Source: Oricola nitratireducens
GTDB taxonomy: Bacteria; Pseudomonadota; Alphaproteobacteria; Rhizobiales; Rhizobiaceae
Assembly (NCBI RefSeq): GCF_014904745.1
Contig: NZ_JACZCS010000034.1
Location: 1 to 43,296, forward strand
Direction of reading: 5' to 3'
Length of the DNA stretch: 43,296 nucleotides
The position numbers and the translations under genes were made by a program. The notes under the pieces were generated by a model. The model saw nothing but the letters and a program-made list of their open reading frames with translations, had not been told where the DNA came from and made no database searches. Positions 23,861-31,402 of this stretch are shown here, piece by piece. Position 1 is the stretch's first letter. Each line of letters starts with the position of its first letter.

Positions 23861-25173
23861 TGTCTGGTGGTCCGATCGTTTCCAGCGGCAAGGGTTTCAC
23901 GCTGCATCGCGTACATCTGCATTCGTCCTGGGTCGATGGCGGCGCCGCGCGCCACGACAGCGAGGGTTTCGGCCTTTACGACCTGACCGTCGCCGATGGG
24001 CGCATCGCGGCGATCGCGCCGTCGACGGATGACAGCGCCGGCGCGGAAAACGACATGCGCCGCCGGGTCGTCATGCCGGCCTTCATCGATTGCCACACCC
24101 ATCTCGACAAGGGCCATATCTGGCCGCGCAAGCCCAATCCGGACGGTTCCTTTCCCGGTGCGCTGGAGGCGGTCGGGGCGGACCGCATGACCAATTGGTC
24201 GGCCGCCGATGTCGAGGCGCGCATGGAGTTCGCGCTGAAATGCGCCTGGGCCTACGGCACCAGGGCGATCCGCACCCATCTCGATTCGTTGCCGCCGCAG
24301 GAGACGATTTCGTGGCCGGTCTTCGAGATGATGCGCGAGCGCTGGGCCGGCCGGATCGACCTGCAGGCGGCGTGCCTGTTCGGGATCGACTCGGCGCGCG
24401 ACGAAGCATGGTTCGACAATCTGGTCGCGCGGGTGAAGGCGGCGGGCGGCGTGCTCGGCGCCGTCACCTACATGGTGCCGGACCTCGACGAATTGCTCGA
24501 CCGGATGTTCCGGGCCGCGCTCGATCACGGGCTGGAACTTGATTTCCATGCAGACGAGACGGACGCTGTCGAGGCGGTGTCGCTGCGCAGGATCGCCGAA
24601 GCGGCGGCGCGGCACGGCTATGACGGCCGTATCCTGATCGGCCATTGCTGCTCGCTGGCGCGCCAGCCCGACGCGGAAGTTTTGCGCACGCTCGATGCGG
24701 TCGCCGCCAGGAACATCTCGGTCGTCTCGCTGCCGATGTGCAACATGTACCTGCAGGACCGTAGGTCCGACGGCGCGACGCCGCGCTGGCGCGGGGTGAC
24801 GCTACTGCACGAGATGAAGGCGCGCGGCATCAATGTCTGCGTCGCCTCGGACAATACGCGCGATCCGTTCTACGCCTATGGCGATCTCGACATGATCGAG
24901 GTCTACCGCATGGCGACGCGCACCATCCATTTCGATCATCCTGTCGCCGACTGGCCGAAGACGGTTCTCGCCAATCCGGCGCGAGCGATGGGACTGGACG
25001 ACAGCTACGGCAAGCTTGCGGAAGGCGGACCGGCGGATTTCGTGATCTGCGAGGGACGCTCCTGGACGGAAGTGCTGTCGCGGCCGGAAAGCGGGCGCAT
25101 CGTCGTGCGCAACGGGGCGGTCGTCGACCGCGCGCTGCCCGCCTACGAGGAACTTGACCGTTTAATGGAGTAG
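23860..25173 (+). CDS. cytosine-deaminase-like amidohydrolase (CodA family)
   Basis: A 437-residue metal-dependent amidohydrolase. Ligand residues fit the CodA layout: His79 and His81 (DCHTHLDKGH), His230 with Glu233 (DFHADE), His262 (IGHCC) and Asp331 (ASDNTRD). CodA deaminates cytosine to uracil; relatives act on isocytosine, creatinine, cyanuric-type rings and other cyclic amidines. With all catalytic positions kept, the protein should be active on an N-heterocycle. The linkage to a creatininase-family hydrolase, a RidA-like protein and oxidoreductases argues for a substrate other than plain cytosine. The ATG overlaps the permease stop (TGATG) and the gene is followed 3 bp later by the FAD oxidoreductase. 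Confidence 0.87.
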   Translation: MSGGPIVSSGKGFTLHRVHLHSSWVDGGAARHDSEGFGLYDLTVADGRIAAIAPSTDDSAGAENDMRRRVVMPAFIDCHTHLDKGHIWPRKPNPDGSFPGALEAVGADRMTNWSAADVEARMEFALKCAWAYGTRAIRTHLDSLPPQETISWPVFEMMRERWAGRIDLQAACLFGIDSARDEAWFDNLVARVKAAGGVLGAVTYMVPDLDELLDRMFRAALDHGLELDFHADETDAVEAVSLRRIAEAAARHGYDGRILIGHCCSLARQPDAEVLRTLDAVAARNISVVSLPMCNMYLQDRRSDGATPRWRGVTLLHEMKARGINVCVASDNTRDPFYAYGDLDMIEVYRMATRTIHFDHPVADWPKTVLANPARAMGLDDSYGKLAEGGPADFVICEGRSWTEVLSRPESGRIVVRNGAVVDRALPAYEELDRLME

Positions 25174-25176
25174 GAC

Positions 25177-26583
25177 ATGGCCGATTTGCAGGCGCTGAGA
25201 GCGGATATCGAAGGCATCAGGATCGAGGACAACGAGAAGATCGTCCAGCAGAAGAGCCGGGACTTCTACTGGTATTCGCCGGTGCTAAAGGAGCGCCTCG
25301 AAGCCGTGACCGGCGATCTCGTCGTCTCGCCCAAAACAGAAGCCGAATTGATCCGCGTCCTGAAGGCCTGCTACAGGCACGGTGTGCCGGTGACGCCGCG
25401 CGGCACGGGAACCGGAAATTACGGCCAGGCGATGCCGCTGTCCGGCGGCGTGGTTTTGTCGCTCGCCGACATGAACGAGATCCGTGAAATCGCGCCGGGC
25501 AGGGCGGTTGTCGGTCCCGGGGTGATCTGCTCCGACCTCGACAAGGCGGCTCGTTTCGAGTCCGGCCAGGAGATGCGGATGCATCCTTCCACGGCGCATA
25601 CGGCGACGGTCGGCGGTTTCATCGCCGGCGGCTCGGGCGGCGTCGGGTCGACGCGCTGGGGCGGCTTGCGCGACTTCGGCAATGTCATCCGGTTGCGCGT
25701 CGTCACGATGGAAGAGGAGCCGCGCGCCCTCGAGCTGACCGGCGAGGACCTGCACAAGGTCACGCACGCCTACGGCACCAACGGCATCATCACCGAGGTC
25801 GAACTGCCGCTGACGGCGGCCTATGACTGGGTCGACGTGATCGTCGCCTTCGACGATTTCATGGAGGCGGCGACCTACGCCAATGCGCTCGGCCGCCAGG
25901 ACGGCATCCTGTTGAAGCTGAACACGGTCGTCGCGGCGCCGGCGCCGTTCGACTATTTCAAGCGGCATCAGAAATTCCTCAAGGAAGGCGAGAACACCGT
26001 CATCTGCATGGTGGCGCCGCAATCGCTCGATGCGTTCCTTGCCTTCACGCGCCGCGAGGGCGGACGTATCGCCTTCAACCGGTCGGAACTGGCCGAAGAG
26101 GACCTTCGCGGCCTGCCCGTCGCCTACGAGCTCGCGTGGAACCACACGACGCTGCGCGGCCTGCGCGTCGACCCGGCGATCACCTATCTGCAGGTGCTCT
26201 ATCCGTTCCCGGACCAGCTCGCGCTGGTCTCGAAGCTGCACGAAATGTTCGAGGGCGAGGTGATCGATCATCTCGAATTCGTGCGCTTCGACGGCGACAT
26301 CACCTGTTTCGGTCTGCCGATGGTGCGGTATTCCACGGAGGAACGGCTCGACGAGATCATCGAGACGTTCAATCGCGAAGGCGCGCCGATCTTCAATCCG
26401 CATCGCTACACGCTGGAAGAGGGCGGCATGAAGCAGACGGACGAGATCCAGCTTGCCTTCAAGCGCGAGGCGGACCCCAGGGGATTGCTCAATCCGGGCA
26501 AGATGATCGCCTGGGAAAATCCGGATTACGACTTCGACAGCGGCGCCGTCTGGCTGTTCAAGGGACTGCAGAAAGCGGGTTGA
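25177..26583 (+). CDS. FAD-binding oxidoreductase (GlcD/VAO-type)
   Basis: A 468-residue flavoprotein of the vanillyl-alcohol-oxidase/GlcD superfamily. The FAD-binding PP-loop is at about residues 70-90 (VTPRGTGTGNYGQAMPLSGG), with the second pyrophosphate-binding segment HTATVGGFIAGGSGGVGSTR near 143-162. The C-terminal cap ends with FNPHRYTLEEGG and LLNPGKMI, as in the D-lactate/glycolate dehydrogenase group. It lacks an Fe-S domain. In this operon it is probably the oxidation step that prepares the imported ring compound, or it oxidises a 2-hydroxy acid released later. The substrate cannot be read. The gene starts 3 bp after the amidohydrolase stop. Confidence 0.87.
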   Translation: MADLQALRADIEGIRIEDNEKIVQQKSRDFYWYSPVLKERLEAVTGDLVVSPKTEAELIRVLKACYRHGVPVTPRGTGTGNYGQAMPLSGGVVLSLADMNEIREIAPGRAVVGPGVICSDLDKAARFESGQEMRMHPSTAHTATVGGFIAGGSGGVGSTRWGGLRDFGNVIRLRVVTMEEEPRALELTGEDLHKVTHAYGTNGIITEVELPLTAAYDWVDVIVAFDDFMEAATYANALGRQDGILLKLNTVVAAPAPFDYFKRHQKFLKEGENTVICMVAPQSLDAFLAFTRREGGRIAFNRSELAEEDLRGLPVAYELAWNHTTLRGLRVDPAITYLQVLYPFPDQLALVSKLHEMFEGEVIDHLEFVRFDGDITCFGLPMVRYSTEERLDEIIETFNREGAPIFNPHRYTLEEGGMKQTDEIQLAFKREADPRGLLNPGKMIAWENPDYDFDSGAVWLFKGLQKAG

Positions 26584-26587
26584 GACC

Positions 26588-27169
26588 ATGCGCATCCTCG
26601 TGCTTCACGCGCATCCGGTCGCCGAAAGCTATAACGGGTCCCTGCATCGCCTGATCGTCGAGCGCCTGACGGCCAACGGCCACAAGGTGGACGATTGCGA
26701 TCTCTATGCCGAAGGTTTCGATCCGCGCCTGACCCGCGATGAGCGGCTGAACTATCACGATATCGGGCCGAACATCGAGCCGGTGAGGGTCTATGTCGAG
26801 CGGCTGCGTGCGGCGGAAGCGCTGGTGATGAGCTATCCGGTCTGGAACTTCGGCTACCCGGCAATGCTGAAGGGCTTCTTCGACCGCGTGTTTCTGCCCG
26901 GCGTGTCGTTCAAGATGGTCGACGGCAAGGCGACCCCGTGCCTGCACAACATCCGCAAGGTCAACGTCGTCACGACCTATGGCGGTACGCGCACCCGCGC
27001 TTTCCTCGTCGGTGACCCGCCGCGCAAGGCGGTCAACCGGGTGCTGCGGGTGATCGTCAAGCCAGGCGCGCCGTTCAAGTATCTCGCGCATTACGACATG
27101 AACCGCTCGACCGACACGACGCGCAAACGGTTCATCGGGCGTGTCGAGCAGGCGATGGATGCCTTCTGA
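26588..27169 (+). CDS. flavodoxin-fold NAD(P)H oxidoreductase, first copy
   Basis: A 193-residue member of the flavodoxin_2 (NQO1/MdaB/KefF-like) family. The nucleotide-binding start is RILVLHAHPVAESYNGSLH, then DLYAEGFDPRL, and the FMN/FAD-contact segment is YPVWNFGYPAMLKGFFDRV (about residues 80-98). Such enzymes reduce quinones, azo or nitro groups, or free flavin, using NAD(P)H. Here it may reduce a ring intermediate or supply electrons. It begins 4 bp after the FAD oxidoreductase and its stop overlaps the next start (TGATG). It is clearly paralogous to the following gene. Confidence 0.88.
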   Translation: MRILVLHAHPVAESYNGSLHRLIVERLTANGHKVDDCDLYAEGFDPRLTRDERLNYHDIGPNIEPVRVYVERLRAAEALVMSYPVWNFGYPAMLKGFFDRVFLPGVSFKMVDGKATPCLHNIRKVNVVTTYGGTRTRAFLVGDPPRKAVNRVLRVIVKPGAPFKYLAHYDMNRSTDTTRKRFIGRVEQAMDAF

Positions 27170-27756
27170 TGCGCATCCTTGTCATTTTCTGCCATCCTGT
27201 GCCCGAAAGTTACGGTACGGCACTGCGCGACACGGTGATGAAGGGGCTGGCCGAGGGGGGAAACGAGACGCGGCTGATCGATCTCTATGCCGAGAAGTTC
27301 GATCCTGTCATGGGCTGCGAGGAGCGGCGCACCTATAACGACATGAAAAGCCATCAGCATCCGGTGCCCGACCATGCGGCGCACCTGGCCTGGGCGGAGG
27401 GGCTGGTGTTCGTTTATCCGACCTGGTGGTATGGCTTGCCGGCGATGCTGAAGGGGTGGCTCGACCGGGTCTGGACGCCGGAAATCACGTTCTCGATTGC
27501 GCCCGACACCAAGCGGATCCGGCCGCTGATGACGCATATTCGCAAGCTCGGGGTCGTGACCACCTGCGGCGCGCCGCGCTGGTGGTCCTATCTCGTCGGT
27601 CATCCCGGCAAGCGCACGATCATGCGCGGCATGCGGGCGCTGTTCGCCAGGCGCTGCAAGACGGTCTTTCTCGCCCACTATCTGATGGATGTGTCGACGC
27701 CACAATCACGAGCCGCGTTTCTCGGCAGGGTCGAGCGTGAGATGCGCCGGTTCTGA
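27169..27756 (+). CDS. flavodoxin-fold NAD(P)H oxidoreductase, second copy
   Basis: A 195-residue paralogue of the previous gene with matching landmarks: RILVIFCHPVPESYGTALRD, DLYAEKFDPVMGCEERR, YPTWWYGLPAMLKGWLDRVW and VVTTCGAPRWWSYLVGHPG. The active-site segment WWYGLP differs from WNFGYP in the first copy, so the two may act on successive intermediates or form a heterodimer. The gene ends 6 bp before the convergent LacI-type gene, closing the catabolic operon. Confidence 0.88.
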   Translation: MRILVIFCHPVPESYGTALRDTVMKGLAEGGNETRLIDLYAEKFDPVMGCEERRTYNDMKSHQHPVPDHAAHLAWAEGLVFVYPTWWYGLPAMLKGWLDRVWTPEITFSIAPDTKRIRPLMTHIRKLGVVTTCGAPRWWSYLVGHPGKRTIMRGMRALFARRCKTVFLAHYLMDVSTPQSRAAFLGRVEREMRRF

Positions 27757-27762
27757 CGCCGG

Positions 27763-28857
27763 TCAGACCGCCACGGGCGGTTTCGTCTCTTCGGCACGGT
27801 TTTCGATCGGCGGCGTTTTGCCGCCGTCCCCGTCCGGATATGACAGAAACTGCAGCTCCGTTGGCGGAACGCCCTGAATCGAGCGGATGACGCAGGTCGC
27901 CAGATCGCGCCCGCCGAGGCGCACGTCCTCGTTGATGACCTCGATATCCTCGCGGAAGCGCCTGAGGATATTGGTGTGCTGCTTGGAGACGATCAGAACG
28001 TCACGGCCGACGCGCAGCCCGGCCTGCTCGATCCCTGCGACCGCCGCGATCGCCGCGCCACCGCTGCCGCAGACGATGCCGTCCGGGCGATCCGGCGACT
28101 GCATGACCTCGAAGACGCCGGCCTGGATCGTATCGAGATTGTCGTCGACGGTGATCGTGTCAAGCGGAACCCGGCGCAGGCCGCATTCGCGCAGTCCCGT
28201 CGTGAACCCGGCCTTCATGTGGCGCGAATAGGTCAGGATGTCGGGCGGAGCGATCAGGGCGAGGCGTCTGGCCCCGCGTTCGGCGAGACGTTTCACTGCG
28301 TCATAGGCAAAGCGTTCGTTATCGAAATCGTGCCACGGATGCTCGATGCCCATCTCGGTGCGCCCATGGGTTGCGAAGGGCATGCCGTTTTCGGTCAGGT
28401 AGCGCACGCGCCGGTCCTGCAATTCCGTGCGTGACAGGATGATCCCGTCGGCGGAACCGGTTTCGACGATGTATCGCACCGGCTCCATGGGATCGTTCTG
28501 GTGCGCATAAGGCGTCACGACGAGATGGTATGGCGTATCGCGCAGCACCTCGGAAATGCCGTAGACCATCTGCGACGTCAGGCCCATGACCTCTTCCTCG
28601 GTGTTGAGAACGAGGCTGATGACATTGGTCTTGCCGGTGCGCAGGCGCACGCCGGCACGGTTGGGCCGGTAACCGATCTGCTGGGCGACGAGACGGACGC
28701 GCTGCTTGGTCTCCATGCCGATATCGGGCGCGTCCTTGAGCGCGCGCGAAACCGCCGTCACCGAATAACCTGTCATGTAGGCGATGGTTTTCAGGGTCGG
28801 AGGCCCGGCAGTCGGGACCGTCGTGTCCGGCCGATCAGTTCTTTTTCTTTTTGTCAT
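27763..28857 (-). CDS. LacI-family transcriptional regulator of the glycan locus
   Basis: A 364-residue LacI/GalR regulator with a 20-residue basic N-terminal extension. The helix-turn-helix is TLKTIAYMTGYSVTAVSRAL (residues 21-40), followed by the hinge YRPNRAGVRLRTGKTNVISL. The remaining 290 residues are a type-1 periplasmic-binding-like sensor that probably binds a sugar made by or imported into this locus. It is divergent from the sugar ABC operon. Two matching AACGTTAAAGT sites lie in the shared 308-bp space, one near each gene, so control of the ABC operon plus self-control is likely. The inducer is unknown. Confidence 0.9.
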   Translation of the reverse strand: MTKRKRTDRPDTTVPTAGPPTLKTIAYMTGYSVTAVSRALKDAPDIGMETKQRVRLVAQQIGYRPNRAGVRLRTGKTNVISLVLNTEEEVMGLTSQMVYGISEVLRDTPYHLVVTPYAHQNDPMEPVRYIVETGSADGIILSRTELQDRRVRYLTENGMPFATHGRTEMGIEHPWHDFDNERFAYDAVKRLAERGARRLALIAPPDILTYSRHMKAGFTTGLRECGLRRVPLDTITVDDNLDTIQAGVFEVMQSPDRPDGIVCGSGGAAIAAVAGIEQAGLRVGRDVLIVSKQHTNILRRFREDIEVINEDVRLGGRDLATCVIRSIQGVPPTELQFLSYPDGDGGKTPPIENRAEETKPPVAV

Positions 28858-28934
28858 GTTCCCGGCCCCTGAATGCCGCCGGAATATAGGCTGGCGGGGA
28901 TGAGGGTTTCAACCAGTGCGACGCTTTTTCCGCA

Positions 28935-28945
28935 AACGTTAAAGT
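28935..28945. promoter_or_regulatory. candidate LacI-family operator, regulator-proximal
   Basis: AACGTTAAAGT is identical over 11 bases to the site at 29139-29149. It contains the AACGTT palindrome core typical of LacI-family sites. It lies about 78 bp upstream of the LacI-type start codon, where it could mediate self-control or DNA looping with the distal site 204 bp away. Confidence 0.5.
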
Positions 28946-29101
28946 ATTTTGCGTTGCGGCAATTCATTTTGCGGTGCCGAAGTGCAGATTGATGCGCGCT
29001 TGATCGAGGTTCTATAACTCGCTGAATTTTATACGTTAATTGCTCAATTTTCGATGTCTGTCCGATTTTCTTCACAGCTCGAATTATTTTTTCCGAACCT
29101 G

Positions 29102-29130
29102 TTGCGCGACAAATTGCCTTGCCATACAGT
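29102..29130 (+). promoter_or_regulatory. candidate sigma-70 promoter of the sugar ABC operon
   Basis: TTGCGC (29102-29107) and TACAGT (29125-29130) are 17 bp apart and sit directly upstream of the operator-like site at 29139-29149. A repressor bound there would cover the transcription start. Confidence 0.45.
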
Positions 29131-29138
29131 TTCACTGC

Positions 29139-29149
29139 AACGTTAAAGT
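29139..29149. promoter_or_regulatory. candidate LacI-family operator, operon-proximal
   Basis: AACGTTAAAGT lies 8 bp after the predicted -10 element and 16 bp before the binding-protein ATG, matching the site at 28935-28945. Placement over the start of transcription fits repression by the divergent LacI-type protein. Confidence 0.55.
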
Positions 29150-29165
29150 TTCCAGGGAGGAATAC

Positions 29166-30407
29166 ATGCGTCTTCGTACAATGATTGCGGCACTGGCGGC
29201 GTCCGCCGTCCTGCCGATCACCGGCGCCCAGGCGACCGATCTCGAGGTCACCCACTGGTGGACTTCGGGCGGTGAAGCCGCCGCGGTCGCCGAATTCGCC
29301 AAGGCGTTCGATAATGACGGAGCCGGCGACCACTGGGTCGACGGCGCCATTGCCGGGTCCGGCGGTGTCGCGCGTCCGATCATGATCAGCCGGATCACCG
29401 GCGGTGATCCGATGGGCGCCACGCAATTCAACCATGGCCGCCAGGCGGAGGAACTGGTCCAGGCCGGGTTGATGCGCGATCTTACCGATCTCGCGGACAA
29501 GGAAGGCTGGCGCGATGCGATCGGCGATCCGAAGCTGCTCGATTCCTGCACACTGGACGGCAAGGTCTATTGCGTGCCGGTTAATATCCACTCCTGGCAG
29601 TGGCTGTGGCTGAACCGTCACGTCTACGAAGACAACGGCTTGGCCGTGCCGACCAATTGGGAAGAATTCGTTTCGACCGCTCCGGCGCTGCGCGAAAAGG
29701 GTATCATCCCTCTCGCCATGGGCAACCAGCCCTGGCAGTCCTCCGGCGCTTTCAATGTGATGGCGATCGCGCTGACCGGTGTCGATAACTTCCTTGCCGT
29801 CAACCGCGACAAGGATGCCGAGGTGGCGGCCGGTCCGGCTTATGCACGCTTGTTCAAGGCCGCGGCTGACGCCCGCGATTTGCGCCAGGGTTCGAACGTT
29901 CAGGACTGGAACCAGGCAACCAGCATGGTCATCACCGGCAAGGCCGCCGGCCAGATCATGGGCGACTGGGCCCAGGGCGAATTCGCTGTGGCCGGCAAGG
30001 TCGCCGGCGTCGACTACGACTGCCTGCCGGGCCTCGGCACGAACCCGATCGTGTCCACGGACGGCGACGCGTTCTACTTCCCGAAACTTGACGATCCCGA
30101 CAAGTCGGCGGCCCAGTTGCGGCTGGCCTCGGTGATGTTCTCCAAGGAGGCGCAGGTCGCGTTCAACCTGAAGAAGGGATCGATGCCGATTCGCACCGAC
30201 GTCGACCTGGCGCAGGCCAATGCCTGCATGAAAAAGGGTATCGCCCTGCTCAAGGAAGGCAAGATCGCTCCGTCTACCAACCAGCTCCTCAGCCCGGACA
30301 CTTCCGGTCAGATCGAGGATCTGATGACCGAGTTCTGGTCGAGCGACTCGATGAGCGCCGAAGATGCACAGAAGCGTTACGCGGAAATCATCGCGAACGC
30401 CGACTGA
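29166..30407 (+). CDS. sugar ABC transporter substrate-binding protein (family 1)
   Basis: A 413-residue periplasmic sugar or oligosaccharide receptor. The signal peptide runs to about AQA-TDL (residue 22). The mature start LEVTHWWTSGGEAAAVAEFA is the usual opening of CUT1 binding proteins. Later landmarks are VYCVPVNIHSWQWLWLNR and AAGQIMGDWAQGEFAVAGK. ATG 29166 is chosen for the signal peptide and the strong GGGAGG just upstream; the open frame extends further back without support. With the enzymes downstream, manno- or xylo-oligosaccharides are likely ligands, by inference. Two hairpins follow the stop. Confidence 0.93.
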   Translation: MRLRTMIAALAASAVLPITGAQATDLEVTHWWTSGGEAAAVAEFAKAFDNDGAGDHWVDGAIAGSGGVARPIMISRITGGDPMGATQFNHGRQAEELVQAGLMRDLTDLADKEGWRDAIGDPKLLDSCTLDGKVYCVPVNIHSWQWLWLNRHVYEDNGLAVPTNWEEFVSTAPALREKGIIPLAMGNQPWQSSGAFNVMAIALTGVDNFLAVNRDKDAEVAAGPAYARLFKAAADARDLRQGSNVQDWNQATSMVITGKAAGQIMGDWAQGEFAVAGKVAGVDYDCLPGLGTNPIVSTDGDAFYFPKLDDPDKSAAQLRLASVMFSKEAQVAFNLKKGSMPIRTDVDLAQANACMKKGIALLKEGKIAPSTNQLLSPDTSGQIEDLMTEFWSSDSMSAEDAQKRYAEIIANAD

Positions 30408-30415
30408 TCTCCTCC

Positions 30416-30463
30416 CGGGCATGCAATGCCCGCCGTCGGCCTGCGATCTCGCAGGTCGGCGGC
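30416..30463 (+). repeat. double hairpin between binding-protein and permease genes
   Basis: CGGGCAT (30416-30422) and ATGCCCG (30426-30432) form a 7-bp stem around GCA. Directly after it, GCCGTCGGCCTGCGA (30432-30446) pairs almost completely with TCGCAGGTCGGCGGC (30449-30463). No T-run follows. Such structures after binding-protein genes usually keep that message in excess over the permease part of the operon. Confidence 0.65.
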
Positions 30464-30508
30464 ATCTTCGACACTTTGAGCCAGCCGGTCTGCCGGTAGG
30501 GGGTGACA

Positions 30509-31402
30509 ATGGCGCAATATCCGCGCCCCGTACAACTGTTCCGGAATCTGAACGCGAAGATCGCCGCGATTCCGATGATCGTAACCGCGGTCGTGATATT
30601 TGCTGGCGGTACGATCTGGACCGTCGTCTATTCGTTCACGAACTCCAAACTGCTGCCACGGGTGAAATGGGTTGGACTGGACCAGTATGAACGGCTCTGG
30701 TCGACCAGCCGCTGGCTGATCTCCATCGAGAATTTGATGATCTACGGCGTGTGTTCGCTGATCTTTTCGCTGGTCATCGGGTTCATGCTCGCCGCGCTGC
30801 TCGATCAGAAGATCCGGTTCGAAAACACGTTCCGCTCCATCTTTCTTTTTCCGTTTGCGCTCAGCTTCATCGTCACCGGGCTGGTGTGGCAGTGGATACT
30901 CAATCCGGATTTCGGCGTTCAGAGCGTGATCCGCGAGCTGGGATGGGAGAGCTTCTCCTTCGATCCGCTCTACAACCCGAACATCGTCATCTATGGAATC
31001 CTGATTGCCGGCCTGTGGCAGGGAACCGGGCTCATCATGTGCCTGATGCTGGCTGGTCTGCGCGGCATCGACGAGGACGTGTGGAAGGCGGCGCGCGTCG
31101 ACGGCATCCCGGTCTGGAAGACCTATCTCTTCATCATCATTCCGATGATGCGGCCGGTGTTCATCACGACGCTGGTCATCATCGCCTCGGGCATCGTACG
31201 CGTCTACGACCTCGTCGTCGCCCAGACGAGCGGCGGACCGGGCATCGCCTCCGAAGTGCCGGCGAAATATGTCTACGACAAGATGTTTCTCGGCCAGAAC
31301 CTCGCCCAGGGCTTCGCCGGCTCGACGATGATGCTGCTGTCGGTGCTGATCGTCCTGATCCCCTGGGCCTATCTCGAATTCGGGGGCAAGAAACGTGTCT
31401 AA
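30509..31402 (+). CDS. sugar ABC transporter permease (MalF/UgpA-like)
   Basis: A 297-residue CUT1 permease with about six helices. The ATPase-coupling EAA loop reads DEDVWKAARVDGIPVWKTYL followed by FIIIPMMRP (about residues 190-220). ATG 30509 follows a TAGGGGG ribosome-binding sequence; GTG 30503 is an alternative. It pairs with the next permease; their genes overlap by 8 bp. Confidence 0.92.
   Translation: MAQYPRPVQLFRNLNAKIAAIPMIVTAVVIFAGGTIWTVVYSFTNSKLLPRVKWVGLDQYERLWSTSRWLISIENLMIYGVCSLIFSLVIGFMLAALLDQKIRFENTFRSIFLFPFALSFIVTGLVWQWILNPDFGVQSVIRELGWESFSFDPLYNPNIVIYGILIAGLWQGTGLIMCLMLAGLRGIDEDVWKAARVDGIPVWKTYLFIIIPMMRPVFITTLVIIASGIVRVYDLVVAQTSGGPGIASEVPAKYVYDKMFLGQNLAQGFAGSTMMLLSVLIVLIPWAYLEFGGKKRV

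Larger units (their letters stand above)
28858..29165. promoter_or_regulatory. divergent control region between the LacI-type gene and the sugar ABC operon
   Basis: A gene-free space of 308 bp. It holds the two LacI-type sites and the candidate promoter listed separately. There is also a direct repeat ATTTTGCGTTGC (28946-28957) / ATTTTGCGGTGC (28966-28977) spaced 20 bp, about two helical turns. A TACGTTAA variant (29032-29039) may be a third, weaker operator half. The region is AT-richer than its surroundings. Confidence 0.5.
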
